Below, piece after piece: positions 8,316 to 18,310 of a stretch of DNA of 64,000 nucleotides (position 1 is its first letter; each line of letters opens with the position of its first letter). Location: assembly GCF_001894865.1 (NCBI RefSeq), contig NZ_BCXA01000021.1:1-64000 (forward strand), written 5' to 3'. The notes beneath the pieces were generated by a model. That model worked only from the letters and a program-made list of their open reading frames with translations. It made no database searches and had not been told where the DNA came from. Origin of the DNA: Rhodococcus maanshanensis NBRC 100610. GTDB lineage: Bacteria > Actinomycetota > Actinomycetes > Mycobacteriales > Mycobacteriaceae. The translations under genes and the position numbers were made by a program.

Positions 8316-9797
8316 TCAGGATACGAGAGAGCGCTGTCGAGCCGCGGCGCCCGCGATGTTGTTGACCATGCCCTTGAAGATCACCCCGTGGAACGGGAGG
8401 ATCGCGTACCAGTAGGCGCGCCCCGCGAGGCCACGGGGAAAGAAGACTGCCCGCTGATCGAGCCGGGCGGTGCCTGCGGCGGCGGGATGAACCCGCCACT
8501 CGAGCCACGCTCCTCCCGGCGCGCGCATCTCGGCCCGCAGTCGCAGCAGGCTGCCGCGCTCGATCCTCTCCACGCGCCAGAAATCCAGTGCGTCTCCGGT
8601 CTGGAGCCGCCGCGCGTCCCGGCGGCCGCGGGACAGACCGACTCCCCCGACCAATCGGTCGAGCCAGCCGCGGACCGCCCATGCGAGCGGGAACGAGTAC
8701 CAGCCGTTCTCTCCGCCGATGCTCTCGACCACCTGCCACAGCGTCCACTGGTCCGCCTCGCACACCCTGCTGCGCTCGTCGGTGTAGACCACCTCCCCGG
8801 CCCAGTCCGGGTCGGACGGCAGCGGGTCCGAGGGTGCGCCCACCGGTGACGCGTTGGCCCACGTGGTCTCCACCTCCCCCCGTTCGATGCGGCCGAGCGC
8901 CAGGCGCACCGCGTCCCGGTACGGGGTCAGCCCCTCCTCGGGCGGCGGGATGACCGCGTCGATGCCGTGTTCGACCATGACGGCGTCGTTGTGGAGCGAC
9001 TCGATCAGGGCCCGCCCCAGCGCGGCGGGGATCGGCGTCACGAGCCCGATCCACAGGCCGGCCAGCCTCGGTGTCAGCACCGGGAGCACCACGATGCGGC
9101 GGTTCGCCAGGCCCGCGACCTGCGCGTAGACCTTCATCATGTCGCCATAGCGCATCACGTCCGGTCCCCCGATGTCGTAACTGCGGCTGCGCGGAAGCGG
9201 GGCCTCGGCCGCCGCGATCAGGTAGTACAGGACGTCCCGGACGGCGATCGGTTGGATGCGGTTGTCCACCCACCTCGGTGTCGTCATCACCGGCAGCCGA
9301 TTGGTCAGGTGCCGGATCATCTCGAACGACGCGGATCCGGACCCGATGACCACGCCTGCCTGCAGCACCATCGTCGGGATGCCGGAGTCGACGAGGATCT
9401 GCCCGACCTGCTTGCGGGAGCGCAGGTGCGGCGACAGGTCGGACGAGGTCGGGTGCAGTCCACCGAGGTAGACGATCCGCGCCACGCCCGCGGACCGCGC
9501 GGCCGCGGCCACGTTCAGCGCCCCGCGACGCTCGGTCTCGATGAACTCGGTGCTGGTGCCCATCGAGTGGACGAGGTAGTAGACGACGTCGATGTCCGTG
9601 AACGCCCCCGCCAACGATGCGGGATCGTTCAGGTCACCGCGCACGACCTCCACGTCGGGCGCCCACGGCACGTCGTGCAGCTTGTCCGGCGAACGCACCA
9701 GCGCCCTGACCCGGTGGCCTGCCGCGAGCAGCCGCGGGGTCAATCGGCCGCCGAGGTAGCCGGTCGCGCCCAGGACCAGGACGTGGGCGCCGCTCAT
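8316..9797 (-). CDS. NAD(P)-binding SDR with C-terminal DUF2867 domain
   Basis: 493-aa protein with two parts. Residues 1 to about 300 are an atypical (NmrA-like) SDR with GATGYLGG at 10-17 and YLVHSMG in place of a classical catalytic loop. Residues about 330-493 form a DUF2867 domain (GGENGWYSFPLAWAVRGWLD and FFPRGLAGRAYWYA). Such fusions usually travel with photolyase and lipid genes. The substrate is unknown. The ATG at 9797 overlaps the stop of the TIGR01777 gene by ATGA, so it is co-translated with it. Confidence 0.87.
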   Translation of the reverse strand: MSGAHVLVLGATGYLGGRLTPRLLAAGHRVRALVRSPDKLHDVPWAPDVEVVRGDLNDPASLAGAFTDIDVVYYLVHSMGTSTEFIETERRGALNVAAAARSAGVARIVYLGGLHPTSSDLSPHLRSRKQVGQILVDSGIPTMVLQAGVVIGSGSASFEMIRHLTNRLPVMTTPRWVDNRIQPIAVRDVLYYLIAAAEAPLPRSRSYDIGGPDVMRYGDMMKVYAQVAGLANRRIVVLPVLTPRLAGLWIGLVTPIPAALGRALIESLHNDAVMVEHGIDAVIPPPEEGLTPYRDAVRLALGRIERGEVETTWANASPVGAPSDPLPSDPDWAGEVVYTDERSRVCEADQWTLWQVVESIGGENGWYSFPLAWAVRGWLDRLVGGVGLSRGRRDARRLQTGDALDFWRVERIERGSLLRLRAEMRAPGGAWLEWRVHPAAAGTARLDQRAVFFPRGLAGRAYWYAILPFHGVIFKGMVNNIAGAAARQRSLVS

Positions 9798-11158
9798 GGT
9801 GGGCCGATCGTCCGGCCGAGCTGATGGCGCAGCACGGACTCGAGCTCCTGGTGCCGGAACCCGTGCCCCGCGAGCGCGAGCCTCGTCGGGACCACGTGCT
9901 GATCGGCCTCGGCCAACTCGCGGGCACCCCGCTCGCCGAGCAGCAGGCGGGGACCGAAGCCAGGGACCGGCAGCACCGCGGGACGGTGCAACACCCGCGC
10001 GAGGGTTCGTGTGTAGTCGACATTGCGGACCGGGGCGGGCGCAACCGCGTTGACCGGGCCGCGGAGAGAGTCGTCGAACAGAACCCGGTGATAGACGTCC
10101 ACGAGGTCGTCGAGCCCGATCCACGACAGCCACTGACTGCCGTCGCCGATCCGTCCGCCCAACCCCGCCGAGAACAGCGGATGGAGCAGCGCGAGGGTGC
10201 CGCCCCGTGCGGACTGCACCACCCCGGTGCGCACCCGGACGACCCTCAGCCCGGCCTCCTCCGCAGGCCCGGTGGCCGCCTCCCAGTCGTCCACCACGTC
10301 GGCGAGGAACCCGTCGCCGCGGGAGCTGTCCTCGGACAGGAGCTCGTCGCCGCGATCGAATCCGTAGTAACCGATCGCCGAGGCGGACACGAAGGTCCGC
10401 GGACCGCCCTCGGTGCGGCCCGCGAGCCCGGCCAGCAGGCGGGTCGGCCCGACGCGGCTGTCCCGGATCGCCCGCATGTGCGCCGCGGTGAATCGCCCGG
10501 CGATCGACGCCCCCGCCAGGTGCACCACGGCGTCCACGCCCGCCAACAGGTCCGCGGCGGGGTCCGCGGGATCCCACCGTCGTTCGTCCCGCGTCCGCGG
10601 TGCGCGCCGCACCAGGCGGATCACCCGGTGCCCGCCCGTGCTCAGGAACGCGGTCAGCGCCGAGCCGACGAGACCGGAGGCCCCGGTGACTGCCACCACC
10701 GCGGGCCGGACACCCCGCTCGCTCGCCCAGCGGTGTGCGGCCAGGTCACCGGCCAGCTGGCGATGCCGGTAGGCGAATGTCGACCGCAGCAGGAACTCCG
10801 GCACCGGGGTCTCGACCCGGTCGATCACCCGGGTCGATCCCGCGGTGACCTCGGTGAAATCGTGAATGTGCCTCCAGGACAGGGTGGCCAGGACCGGGAG
10901 CGACGCGAGCCCGTCGGCTGCGAGTTCGTCGACGAAACGATGGGGCGGGTCGTACGCGGCGCCGTCGTGGCGGGCGACCCAGCGCAGGCCGGCCGGCAGT
11001 GCGAGCACCGCCCTTCCCGTGGCGAGCGAATCCGCCTCCGACACGATCCGCAGCGGCTGCCACGGCGGTGACAGCCGGGTGAAGGCGCCCGGCCTGCCGT
11101 ACCAGGCGAAGACCGCGGCTCGGGGCGTGTCCACCACGCTCGAGTACACGATGCCCAT
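9794..11158 (-). CDS. TIGR01777-family epimerase with N-terminal SRPBCC domain
   Basis: 454-aa fusion. Residues 1-150 are a SRPBCC/START-like ligand-binding domain ([17 protein letters not shown] start). Residues about 153-454 are a TIGR01777 nucleotide-sugar-epimerase-like SDR, with GASGLVG at 159-165, SASAIGYYG and the C-terminal DUF1731 part. Its substrate is not known. It sits between the photolyase gene (9-bp gap) and the DUF2867 SDR gene (ATGA overlap), which suggests a three-gene operon 12499 to 8316 with the photolyase first. Confidence 0.88.
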   Translation of the reverse strand: MGIVYSSVVDTPRAAVFAWYGRPGAFTRLSPPWQPLRIVSEADSLATGRAVLALPAGLRWVARHDGAAYDPPHRFVDELAADGLASLPVLATLSWRHIHDFTEVTAGSTRVIDRVETPVPEFLLRSTFAYRHRQLAGDLAAHRWASERGVRPAVVAVTGASGLVGSALTAFLSTGGHRVIRLVRRAPRTRDERRWDPADPAADLLAGVDAVVHLAGASIAGRFTAAHMRAIRDSRVGPTRLLAGLAGRTEGGPRTFVSASAIGYYGFDRGDELLSEDSSRGDGFLADVVDDWEAATGPAEEAGLRVVRVRTGVVQSARGGTLALLHPLFSAGLGGRIGDGSQWLSWIGLDDLVDVYHRVLFDDSLRGPVNAVAPAPVRNVDYTRTLARVLHRPAVLPVPGFGPRLLLGERGARELAEADQHVVPTRLALAGHGFRHQELESVLRHQLGRTIGPP

Positions 11159-11167
11159 CGTTCGACC

Positions 11168-12499
11168 CTAACCCCGTTTCAGCTCGCCGTAGCGGGCCAG
11201 CGCCTCCCCGCGCTCGACGGCGTGATCCACGATCGGGTCCGGGTAGCCGCGCGGGCGACCGTCCTCCAACGTGTGTACCCGGACTCCGGCGATGCCGCGC
11301 AGTTCCGGCACCCAGCGGCGCACGTAGTCACCGTCGGGGTCGAACTTCTTCCCCTGACTGATCGGGTTGAACACCCGAAAGTACGGGGCCGCATCGGTTC
11401 CCGATCCTGCGGTCCACTGCCAGCCGTGCTGGTTCGAGGCCAGGTCACCGTCGATCAGGTGCCGCATGAAGTACCGGGCCCCGCGCCACCACGGCAGGTG
11501 CAGGTCCTTCACGAGAAAGGACGCGACGATCATCCGGACCCGGTTGTGCATCCAGCCCTCGGCCAGCAGCTGACGCATCCCGGCGTCGACGATCGGGTAC
11601 CCGGTCCGGCCGGTACACCAGGCCGACCACGCCGAGTCCGCGTCGGGTCCGCTGTCGTACCGCATCGCGTCGAAGCGCGGGTCGTAGTTGCGCCGCGCGG
11701 TCTCGGGACGGTGGTGCAGGACGTCGGCATAGAAATCGCGCCAGGCCAGCTGCCGCCGGAACGCCGCGGGCCCGGTGCCGGGCCGACCGGCGAGATCGGC
11801 GAGCATCGTGCGCGGGTGAATGCATCCGTACTTGAGATACACCGACATTCGGCTCGTGCTGTCGAGATCCGGCCGGTCCCGGCCTGCGTCGTAGCCCGCC
11901 AGGTCGTCGTCCAGGAACTCCGCCCATCGGGCGAGCGCCGCCCGCTCCCCCGCCATCTCTCGGCTCGCGGGGCCGGTCCGCGGAATCGGCACCCGGGCCG
12001 ACAGCGCCGGATCCAGCCACGAGACCGTGCGCGCGGACGTCTCCGCGGGCCCACGCCAGCCGTGGTCGAGCCAGCGCCCGAAGTACGGGGTGAAGACCCG
12101 GTACGGGCCGCCGTCGGCCTTCGTCACCCGGCCCGGCGCCACCGCGTAGGGCGAACCGGTACGGACGAGGTCGACCTCCCCCGCCACCGCGTCGTCGCGG
12201 TCACGCCCATACGGACCGAAGTCGGCGCTGACGTGCACGGTGTCGGCGCCGAACTCCCTCGCCACCTGCGGCACGACGACCCGTGGGTCGCCCCTGACCA
12301 CACACAGCCGGCCACCGAGGTCCTCGTCGAGCGCCGCCAGGCTGCCGTAGAGGAAGTCGCGGCGCGCGGCTCCCGACGGTCGCAGCAACGCCTCGTCGAG
12401 CACGAACAGCCCGAGCACCTCGTCCCCGGCGGCCGCCGACAGCGTCGGGAGGTCGCCGGTGCGCAGGTCTCGCCGGAACCACACGATCGCTGGGCCCAT
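11168..12499 (-). CDS. phr: deoxyribodipyrimidine photolyase
   Basis: 443-aa cryptochrome/photolyase-family flavoprotein that uses blue light and FADH to split cyclobutane pyrimidine dimers. The N-terminal antenna domain begins [13 protein letters not shown]. The FAD domain has [19 protein letters not shown], and the class I hallmark [30 protein letters not shown]. The ATG at 12499 gives the standard N-terminus; the upstream GTG at 12529 would run into the prrA promoter. Only 39 bp separate it from the divergent prrA start. Confidence 0.93.
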   Translation of the reverse strand: MGPAIVWFRRDLRTGDLPTLSAAAGDEVLGLFVLDEALLRPSGAARRDFLYGSLAALDEDLGGRLCVVRGDPRVVVPQVAREFGADTVHVSADFGPYGRDRDDAVAGEVDLVRTGSPYAVAPGRVTKADGGPYRVFTPYFGRWLDHGWRGPAETSARTVSWLDPALSARVPIPRTGPASREMAGERAALARWAEFLDDDLAGYDAGRDRPDLDSTSRMSVYLKYGCIHPRTMLADLAGRPGTGPAAFRRQLAWRDFYADVLHHRPETARRNYDPRFDAMRYDSGPDADSAWSAWCTGRTGYPIVDAGMRQLLAEGWMHNRVRMIVASFLVKDLHLPWWRGARYFMRHLIDGDLASNQHGWQWTAGSGTDAAPYFRVFNPISQGKKFDPDGDYVRRWVPELRGIAGVRVHTLEDGRPRGYPDPIVDHAVERGEALARYGELKRG

Positions 12500-12538
12500 G
12501 CCTGCATTTCTACACCGAGGGCACGGCACAATGGCGTG

Positions 12539-13249
12539 GTGACCGAACCCGCCAACGCCACCGTCCTCGTCGTGGATGACGACGAGGACGTACTCGTCTC
12601 CCTGCGACGGGGCCTGCGCCTGTCCGGCTTCACGATCCTGACCGCGTCGGACGGGGCCGAGGCGCTCGGCGTGGTCGCGGACCGCTCCCCCGACGCCATC
12701 GTCCTCGACATGAACATGCCGGTTCTCGACGGCGCGAGCGTCGTCACGGCGCTGCGTGCGATGGGCAACGACATCCCGATCTGCGTGCTCAGCGCCCGCG
12801 CCTCGGTCGACGACCGGGTGTCGGGGCTCGAGGCGGGCGCCGACGACTACCTCGTCAAGCCCTTCGTGCTCGCCGAACTGGTCGCCCGCATCCGCGCGAT
12901 GCTGCGCCGCAGGACGACGCCGCCCGTCGCGGCGGCGCCGCCGCAGGGCGCGATCACCGTCGGCCCGTTGACCGTCGACCTGCTGGGCAGGCGGGCCAAT
13001 GAGGGCGACCGCGAAATCGAGCTCACCAAAAGAGAATTCGAGCTGCTGGCCATTCTCGCCCGCAACAGCGGCGTCGTGCTGAGCCGGGAGCGGCTGCTCG
13101 AACTCGTGTGGGGCTACGACTTCGTCGCCGACACCAATGTGGTCGACGTGTTCGTCGGCTACCTACGACGCAAGCTCGAATCGAACGGCTCGCCCCGCCT
13201 CCTGCACACCGTCCGCGGAGTCGGGTTCGTGCTCCGGGAAATGCCGTGA
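12539..13249 (+). CDS. prrA: OmpR-family response regulator PrrA
   Basis: 236-aa two-component response regulator. The receiver domain spans residues 7-120 with the acidic cluster VVDDDED and the phospho-acceptor D57 in [33 protein letters not shown] completes the receiver. The OmpR-type winged helix occupies about 138-233 and ends [10 protein letters not shown]. The sequence matches M. tuberculosis PrrA along its length, an essential regulator linked to respiration and early intracellular growth. The GTG at 12539 is the only sensible start; no clear Shine-Dalgarno sequence is seen, so the message may be leaderless or nearly so. Its stop overlaps the prrB start (GTGA). Confidence 0.93.
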   Translation: MTEPANATVLVVDDDEDVLVSLRRGLRLSGFTILTASDGAEALGVVADRSPDAIVLDMNMPVLDGASVVTALRAMGNDIPICVLSARASVDDRVSGLEAGADDYLVKPFVLAELVARIRAMLRRRTTPPVAAAPPQGAITVGPLTVDLLGRRANEGDREIELTKREFELLAILARNSGVVLSRERLLELVWGYDFVADTNVVDVFVGYLRRKLESNGSPRLLHTVRGVGFVLREMP

Positions 13250-14568
13250 AGCGCGGGCACTCGTACTCGCTGCGGGTCCGGGTGGCGGCCGCCACCGCCC
13301 TCGGCGCCACCATTATCGTCGCGCTGCTCGGCGTCTTCGTCGCGCTCGCCATCTCCCGCAACAACATGAGCCAGCTCGACCGCAGGCTGGAGACCGCCGC
13401 ACGGGTGCTGATCGTCAACATCGGCACCGCCTCGATGTTCCTGCCCAGGTTCGGCGACGCGGGCGCGTTCGCCGTCACGATCCGAAACGACGGCACACTC
13501 GCCGCCAGCACCCCCACCCAGCTACCCGAGCTGCCCGAGGGCGCCGCCACGGTGAACGTCGATCACACCGCGTACCGGGTCAACACCACGGCGGTGGCCG
13601 GCACGAACACGACGGTCTCGCTGGCGGTGCCTGCCGCCGAGGCCAAGGACGTGACCGCGGAGCAGCAGCAATGGGTGCTGGTGGCCGGGCTGCTCGCGAT
13701 CGCCGCCGCTGCGGGGCTCGGCTGGATCTTCGGCGGCCGGGCCGTCCGCCCGATCGTGCAGCTCACCCATCAGATCGGCGACGGACCCCCGCACGAGGGC
13801 CCGCCGCCGAAGGTGTCGGGGGTCCGCGAGGCCGAGGAACTGGCCGACGCCATCGAGCTCATGCTGCGGCGCATCGCCGAGGCCCAGTCCCAGACCACCG
13901 CCGCACTCGACACCGCACGCGACTTCTCCGCCGTCTCCGCGCACGAGCTGCGCACCCCGCTGACCGCGATGCGCACCGACATCGAGGTGCTCAGCACCCT
14001 CCAACTCGACGAATCACAGCGGGCCGAGATCCTCGCCGACCTGGCCAGGACCCAGGGCCGCGTCGAGGCCACCCTGTCCGCGCTCGAACGCCTCGCGTCC
14101 GGGGAACTGTCGAGCGAGGACGACCACGTCCCGACCGATGTCGTCGAGCTCTGCGACCTCGCCGCCCAGGACGCGCGGCGGCACCACCCGGACGTGCAGG
14201 TCCAGGTCGAATCCGAGCCCTCACTGGTGATCCGGGGCCTGCCAGCCGGCCTGCGGCTGGCACTGGACAACGCCATCGCCAACGCGATCCGGCACGGCGG
14301 CGCCACGACCGTGGTCCTCGCCGCCCGCCGCACGTCCCCTGACACCGTCACGATCACCGTCGACGACGACGGCGCCGGGGTGCCCGAGGCCGAGCGTGAG
14401 GCGGTCTTCGCGCGCTTCTACCGCGGCACCGGCGCCAGCAAGGGCGGCTCCGGGCTCGGCCTCGCGCTCGTGGCGCAGCAGGCGCAGCTGCACGGCGGCC
14501 GCGCGTATTTCGAGGTCAGCGGCCTGGGCGGGGCCCGATTGGTACTGGAGTTCCCCTACCGGCCGTGA
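13246..14568 (+). CDS. prrB: sensor histidine kinase PrrB
   Basis: 440-aa membrane sensor kinase paired with PrrA. Transmembrane segments lie at about residues 14-36 and 146-168, enclosing an extracytoplasmic sensor of about 110 residues. HAMP-like and dimerisation segments follow, with the phospho-histidine H233 in [14 protein letters not shown]. The C-terminal ATPase has [11 protein letters not shown] (N box), DDDGAGVP (G1) and [10 protein letters not shown] (G2). The match to PrrB is strong in the kinase core and weak in the sensor. The GTG start overlaps the prrA stop by four bases. A short GC hairpin with C-rich tail lies after the stop (about 14573-14591), a weak terminator candidate. 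Confidence 0.93.
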   Translation: MKRGHSYSLRVRVAAATALGATIIVALLGVFVALAISRNNMSQLDRRLETAARVLIVNIGTASMFLPRFGDAGAFAVTIRNDGTLAASTPTQLPELPEGAATVNVDHTAYRVNTTAVAGTNTTVSLAVPAAEAKDVTAEQQQWVLVAGLLAIAAAAGLGWIFGGRAVRPIVQLTHQIGDGPPHEGPPPKVSGVREAEELADAIELMLRRIAEAQSQTTAALDTARDFSAVSAHELRTPLTAMRTDIEVLSTLQLDESQRAEILADLARTQGRVEATLSALERLASGELSSEDDHVPTDVVELCDLAAQDARRHHPDVQVQVESEPSLVIRGLPAGLRLALDNAIANAIRHGGATTVVLAARRTSPDTVTITVDDDGAGVPEAEREAVFARFYRGTGASKGGSGLGLALVAQQAQLHGGRAYFEVSGLGGARLVLEFPYRP

Positions 14569-14677
14569 GCCGGGGGATGTGCGATCTCCCCTGAGCGAGT
14601 AACGATGGTGGGCGGCACGCCCCCCCCCGAACCGGGCGGTCGCCTTCATCCCTAGACGACTCGCGAAGGGAAGAGCA

Positions 14678-15085
14678 ATGCTCACCAGGAGAAATGTCCG
14701 TGCGCCCGCCGCACTGCTGATCGCCGGAGCCGCCGTCGCTGGCAGCCTGCTCGCCGCGCCGGTTGCCGGCGCCGCCACCCCGATGGGCGGTCAGATCGGG
14801 ACCGACCCCGCGTGCGGACCGGTGGCCGCGGGCCCAACGGGGACCATCAAGATCCACAACGCACAGACCCCCAGCGGTCTGGGCGGGATCATCGTGAGGA
14901 ACTTCTTCCAGTTCCCCGGTGGCACGACACCGTCGGTGAGTCTCGATCCGGGCGACATCAGGACGATCATCGTCACAACCGGCCCCGCGGCAGGTGGCTT
15001 CGGCATCGGGCAGGTCGGCGGCAGCTACCAGCTGCCGGGCGGGATCACCTGCGTCCTGAACGTACCCCTGGTCCTCGAACCCTGA
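14678..15085 (+). CDS. small secreted protein of unknown function
   Basis: 135-aa exported protein. A signal peptide covers about residues 1-33 (RR start, hydrophobic AALLIAGAAVAGSLLA, cut near AGAA). The mature part is about 100 residues, rich in Gly, Pro and Thr, with two cysteines that could pair, and likely all-beta. A good ribosome-binding site (gaagggaagag) precedes the ATG at 14678. I do not recognise the family. It faces the FKBP gene and shares a bidirectional hairpin terminator with it. A C9 tract lies about 50 bp upstream. Confidence 0.75.
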   Translation: MLTRRNVRAPAALLIAGAAVAGSLLAAPVAGAATPMGGQIGTDPACGPVAAGPTGTIKIHNAQTPSGLGGIIVRNFFQFPGGTTPSVSLDPGDIRTIIVTTGPAAGGFGIGQVGGSYQLPGGITCVLNVPLVLEP

Positions 15086-15095
15086 GTACGCGAAA

Positions 15096-15124
15096 GGCCC
15101 CGTACCGCAACGCGATACGGGGCC
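15096..15124. terminator. bidirectional hairpin terminator between convergent genes
   Basis: GGCCCCGTA (15096-15104) pairs perfectly with TACGGGGCC (15116-15124), preceded by GAAA on the plus strand. It lies 11 bp after the stop of the secreted protein gene and 19 bp from the FKBP stop, so it can serve both. There is no long U tract, as is common in high-GC actinobacteria. Confidence 0.75.
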
Positions 15125-15142
15125 CTCCGAGGCAAAGATCTA

Positions 15143-15865
15143 CTAGGTGTCCAGCAGGTCGATGACGAAGACCAGGGTCTTGCCGCCGAGCGGGTGACCC
15201 GAGCCGGCCGGACCGTACGCGAGCTCCGGCGGCACGGTCAGCTTGCGGCGACCGCCCACCTTCATGCCGGGGATGCCCTCCTGCCAACCGGGGATCAGCC
15301 GGCCGAGCGGGAACTTCACGGACTCGCCCCGCTGGAACGAGGAGTCGAACACCTTGTTCGTGTCGTACTCGACGCCGTGGTAGTGGACGTCGACGACTCC
15401 ACCGGGCTGCGCCTCCGCGCCGTCGCCGACGGTGATGTCCTCGATGACCAGCTCGGCCGGGGCCGGGCCGGTCGCGGGCTCGATGACCGGTGCGGCGGGC
15501 GGAACCACGACATCGAGCAGGTCGATGACGAAGACCAGGGTCTTGCCCGAGAGCTGGTGCCCGGCGCCTGCCGGACCGTAGGCCAGCTCGGGCGGGATGG
15601 TGAGCTGTCTGCGCCCACCGACCTTCATGCCGGGGATGCCCTCCTGCCAGCCGGCGATGAGGCCGGACAGCGGGAAGTTGATGGACTCGCCCCGACTCCA
15701 CGAGGAGTCGAACTCCTCGCCGGACTCGAACTCCACCCCGAGGTAGTGGACCTCGACCTTGGCGCCGGGGGTGGCCTCCGCACCGTCGCCGACGGTGATG
15801 TCCTTGATCACGAGCTCGGTCGGCGGGGGGCCGTCCTGGAACTCGATCACGGGCTCGTCACTCAT
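15143..15865 (-). CDS. tandem two-domain FKBP-type peptidyl-prolyl isomerase
   Basis: 240-aa cytosolic PPIase made of two complete FKBP domains (about residues 1-118 and 122-240). Each contains VEVHYLG or VDVHYHG, the SG/NK..FDSS element, GLIAGWQEGIPGMKVGGRR or the matching second copy, PPELAYGPAG and the closing LVFVIDLLD. FKBPs catalyse proline cis/trans isomerisation during folding. The usual actinobacterial gene beside gltA has a single domain of about 120 residues, so this looks like an internal duplication; the two halves are alike even at DNA level. The ATG at 15865 has an AGG eight bases ahead and lies 5 bp after the gltA2 stop, so it is the second gene of a gltA2 operon. Confidence 0.9.
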   Translation of the reverse strand: MSDEPVIEFQDGPPPTELVIKDITVGDGAEATPGAKVEVHYLGVEFESGEEFDSSWSRGESINFPLSGLIAGWQEGIPGMKVGGRRQLTIPPELAYGPAGAGHQLSGKTLVFVIDLLDVVVPPAAPVIEPATGPAPAELVIEDITVGDGAEAQPGGVVDVHYHGVEYDTNKVFDSSFQRGESVKFPLGRLIPGWQEGIPGMKVGGRRKLTVPPELAYGPAGSGHPLGGKTLVFVIDLLDT

Positions 15866-15870
15866 CCGAG

Positions 15871-17169
15871 TCACCTGCTTCCAAGGTCGATGTAGTTGCG
15901 CTCGGTGTAACCGGTGTAGATCTGACGCGGGCGGCCGATCTTGGTGGCCGGGTCCTCGTGCATCTCGCGCCAGTGCGCGATCCAGCCGGGCAGCCGGCCC
16001 ATCGCGAACAGCACGGTGAACATGCGCGTCGGGAAGCCCATCGCCCGGTAGATCAGGCCGGTGTAGAAGTCGACGTTCGGGTACAGCTTGCGCTCGATGA
16101 AGTAGTCATCGGTGAGCGCCGTCTCCTCGAGGGACTTGGCGATGTCGAGCAGTTCGTCGTCGCCGCCGAGCTTGCTCAGGATGGTGTCCGCGGCCTTCTT
16201 GACCAGGGCCGCGCGCGGGTCGTAGTTGCGGTAGACGCGGTGACCGAAGCCCATGAGCTTCACGCCGTCTTCCTTGTTCTTGACCTTGCGGACGAACTCC
16301 TTGGCGTCGCCGCCGTTCGCCTTGATCTCGTCGAGCATCTCGAGCACGGCCTGGTTGGCGCCGCCGTGCAGCGGGCCCCACAGCGCGTTGATGCCGGCGG
16401 AGACGGACGTGAACAGGTTCGCGTCCGACGAGCCGACCATCCGGACCGTCGAGGTGGAGCAGTTCTGCTCGTGATCCGCGTGCAGGATCAGCAGCATGTC
16501 GAGGGCCTTGGCGATCTCGGGATCGACCTCGTACGGCTCGGCGGGGAAGCCGAACGTCATACGCAGGAAGTTCTCCACGAGCGAGAGGGAGTTGTCCGGG
16601 TACAGGAACGGCTGCCCGACGGACTTCTTGTACGCGTAGGCCGCGATGGTCGGCATCTTCGCGAGGAGACGGGTGGTGGACAGCTCCACCTGCTCCGGAT
16701 CGTCGGGGTCGAGCGAGTCCTGGTAGTACGCGGACAGCGCGTTGACCGCGGAGGACAGCACCGGCATCGGGTGCGCGTTGCGCGGGAAGCCGTCGAAGAA
16801 CCGCTTGAGGTCCTCGTGCAGCAGCGTGTGGCGCTGGATGCGGGTCGTGAAGGCGGCCAGCTCGTCGACCGAGGGCAGCTCGCCGTAGATCAGCAGGTAG
16901 CTGACCTCGAGGAAGGTCGAGCCCTCCGCGAGCTGCTCGATCGGGTAGCCGCGGTAACGCAGGATTCCCTTTTCGCCGTCGATGTAGGTGATCGCCGACT
17001 TGGTGGAGGCGGTGTTGACGAATCCGGGATCCAGGGTGGTGTACCCGGTCGCGGACAGGAGCTTGCCCAGCTCGATGCCGTCATTGCCCTCAGTTGCTCG
17101 GGCAATCGTCATCGCATGTTCGCCACCGGGGTAGCTGAGCGTCGGTGTGGTGTCATCGGCAGCGGGCAC
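15871..17169 (-). CDS. gltA2: citrate synthase (main, GltA2)
   Basis: 432-aa citrate synthase, condensing acetyl-CoA and oxaloacetate at the entry of the TCA cycle. The type II layout is complete: histidines H233 (LHADHEQN), H268 (GPLHGGANQ) and H310 (GFGHRVYR) and the catalytic aspartate D367 (PNVDFYTG). Length fits the GltA2 family. The GTG start at 17169 has AGAGGG about ten bases upstream. The 110 bp before it carry the promoter (AT-richer stretch around 17200-17235). It is followed closely by the FKBP gene. Confidence 0.95.
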   Translation of the reverse strand: MPAADDTTPTLSYPGGEHAMTIARATEGNDGIELGKLLSATGYTTLDPGFVNTASTKSAITYIDGEKGILRYRGYPIEQLAEGSTFLEVSYLLIYGELPSVDELAAFTTRIQRHTLLHEDLKRFFDGFPRNAHPMPVLSSAVNALSAYYQDSLDPDDPEQVELSTTRLLAKMPTIAAYAYKKSVGQPFLYPDNSLSLVENFLRMTFGFPAEPYEVDPEIAKALDMLLILHADHEQNCSTSTVRMVGSSDANLFTSVSAGINALWGPLHGGANQAVLEMLDEIKANGGDAKEFVRKVKNKEDGVKLMGFGHRVYRNYDPRAALVKKAADTILSKLGGDDELLDIAKSLEETALTDDYFIERKLYPNVDFYTGLIYRAMGFPTRMFTVLFAMGRLPGWIAHWREMHEDPATKIGRPRQIYTGYTERNYIDLGSR

Positions 17170-17280
17170 GAAGGATCCCTCTCAAACTCGGATCAGCGAG
17201 TAGCACTATCAGTCGGATAGAACCTAGTCTCTGTTACGCCAACTTGCCCAGGGAGGGTCCGCGCCGAGTGGGATTTGCCA

Positions 17281-18228
17281 CTAGAGCGCGCCGAGACCCC
17301 AGGCCCCCGTCCAGGTCTCGCCGGGCCGGAGCACCACCTGGTCGATGCCCGAATTGAACGCGTCCGGCGGGCAGGTCATCGGCTCGATCGCCAGGGCACG
17401 GCCGCGGCCCGGATAGCCCTGGCCGCGCTCCGGATCCGCCGTGAACACCTGGATCCAGCCGAACTGGCGGTCGGTCCACAGCACCGCGCCCGACCCGTCC
17501 GGCGCGCGCAGCTCGTGCCGGGCACGACCGTCCGGATCCGGGACGATCGAGCTGAACGGCGTGTCCAGCCAGACCCCTTCGAGCGAACGCGGTGCGGTGA
17601 AGTCGAAGTCGGTGCCGTAGACGGACTCGGAGTTGCCCACCGGCAGCATCCGCTCCTGGTCCAGCGGCAGCCGGGTGCCCGCGGTCAGCCGCAGGGTGCA
17701 CTCGTCGAGCGGGGTGTCGCCGGCCCGGACGAAGGTGTGCACGCCCATCCCGAACGGCGCGGGCATCGCCCCGATGTTGGCGGCCGTGTGCGTGACGGTC
17801 AGGCCCGCCGGGCCCAGCTCGTGCGTGGTCGTGAGCTGCAGCGGGTAGGGCCAGCCCTTGTGCAGGCCGACGCGGATGCTCTGCCGCACCCTGGTCGGGG
17901 TGTGCTCCTCGAGCTCCCAGTCGTCGCGGCGGACCAGCCCGTGGATCGCGTTGTTCCTGGCGGGTTCGGTGATCGCCAGCTGGTGTTCGACGCCGTCGAA
18001 GATGAAGTAGCCGTCGCGAATCCGGTTCGGCCACGGCGCGAGCACCAGGCCCGCGGACAGCGGCGCCTTCTCCCCGACCGGCGATGTCTCGGTGAGCGGC
18101 CTGCCGCCGATCTCGAGCAGCCGGAGACCGGCCCCGCGGGAGACGACCTCGGCGCGGTAGTCACCGTGCTCGATCTTGAAGCTGCGCACACCGGACGAGC
18201 GAACGGCGCCGTTGACGGACTCAGACAT
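17281..18228 (-). CDS. aldose 1-epimerase family protein
   Basis: 315-aa galactose-mutarotase-like enzyme, expected to interconvert alpha and beta anomers of an aldose. Family signs are LAPWPNRIRDG, the catalytic-type histidine segment NNAIHGLVRRDDW, FGMGVHTFVR and the late AIEPMTCPPDAFNS with the general-base glutamate. The ATG at 18228 places the beta-sandwich start normally; the open frame continues upstream into non-coding sequence. It is oriented like the MFS gene, 82 bp downstream of it. Sugar specificity cannot be read from sequence. Confidence 0.88.
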   Translation of the reverse strand: MSESVNGAVRSSGVRSFKIEHGDYRAEVVSRGAGLRLLEIGGRPLTETSPVGEKAPLSAGLVLAPWPNRIRDGYFIFDGVEHQLAITEPARNNAIHGLVRRDDWELEEHTPTRVRQSIRVGLHKGWPYPLQLTTTHELGPAGLTVTHTAANIGAMPAPFGMGVHTFVRAGDTPLDECTLRLTAGTRLPLDQERMLPVGNSESVYGTDFDFTAPRSLEGVWLDTPFSSIVPDPDGRARHELRAPDGSGAVLWTDRQFGWIQVFTADPERGQGYPGRGRALAIEPMTCPPDAFNSGIDQVVLRPGETWTGAWGLGAL

Positions 18229-18310
18229 GACACGACTCGCACATGGCACACAGTGTCCACCAATCGGCGCGCGACGGCACCCATCCCGCCAAAGCCGCCG
18301 CCCCGGACGA

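Noticed and set aside
14620-14628. C9 tract as a phase-variation switch
   Set aside because: It lies in the gap between prrB and the secreted-protein gene, not in a coding region or a recognisable promoter spacer.
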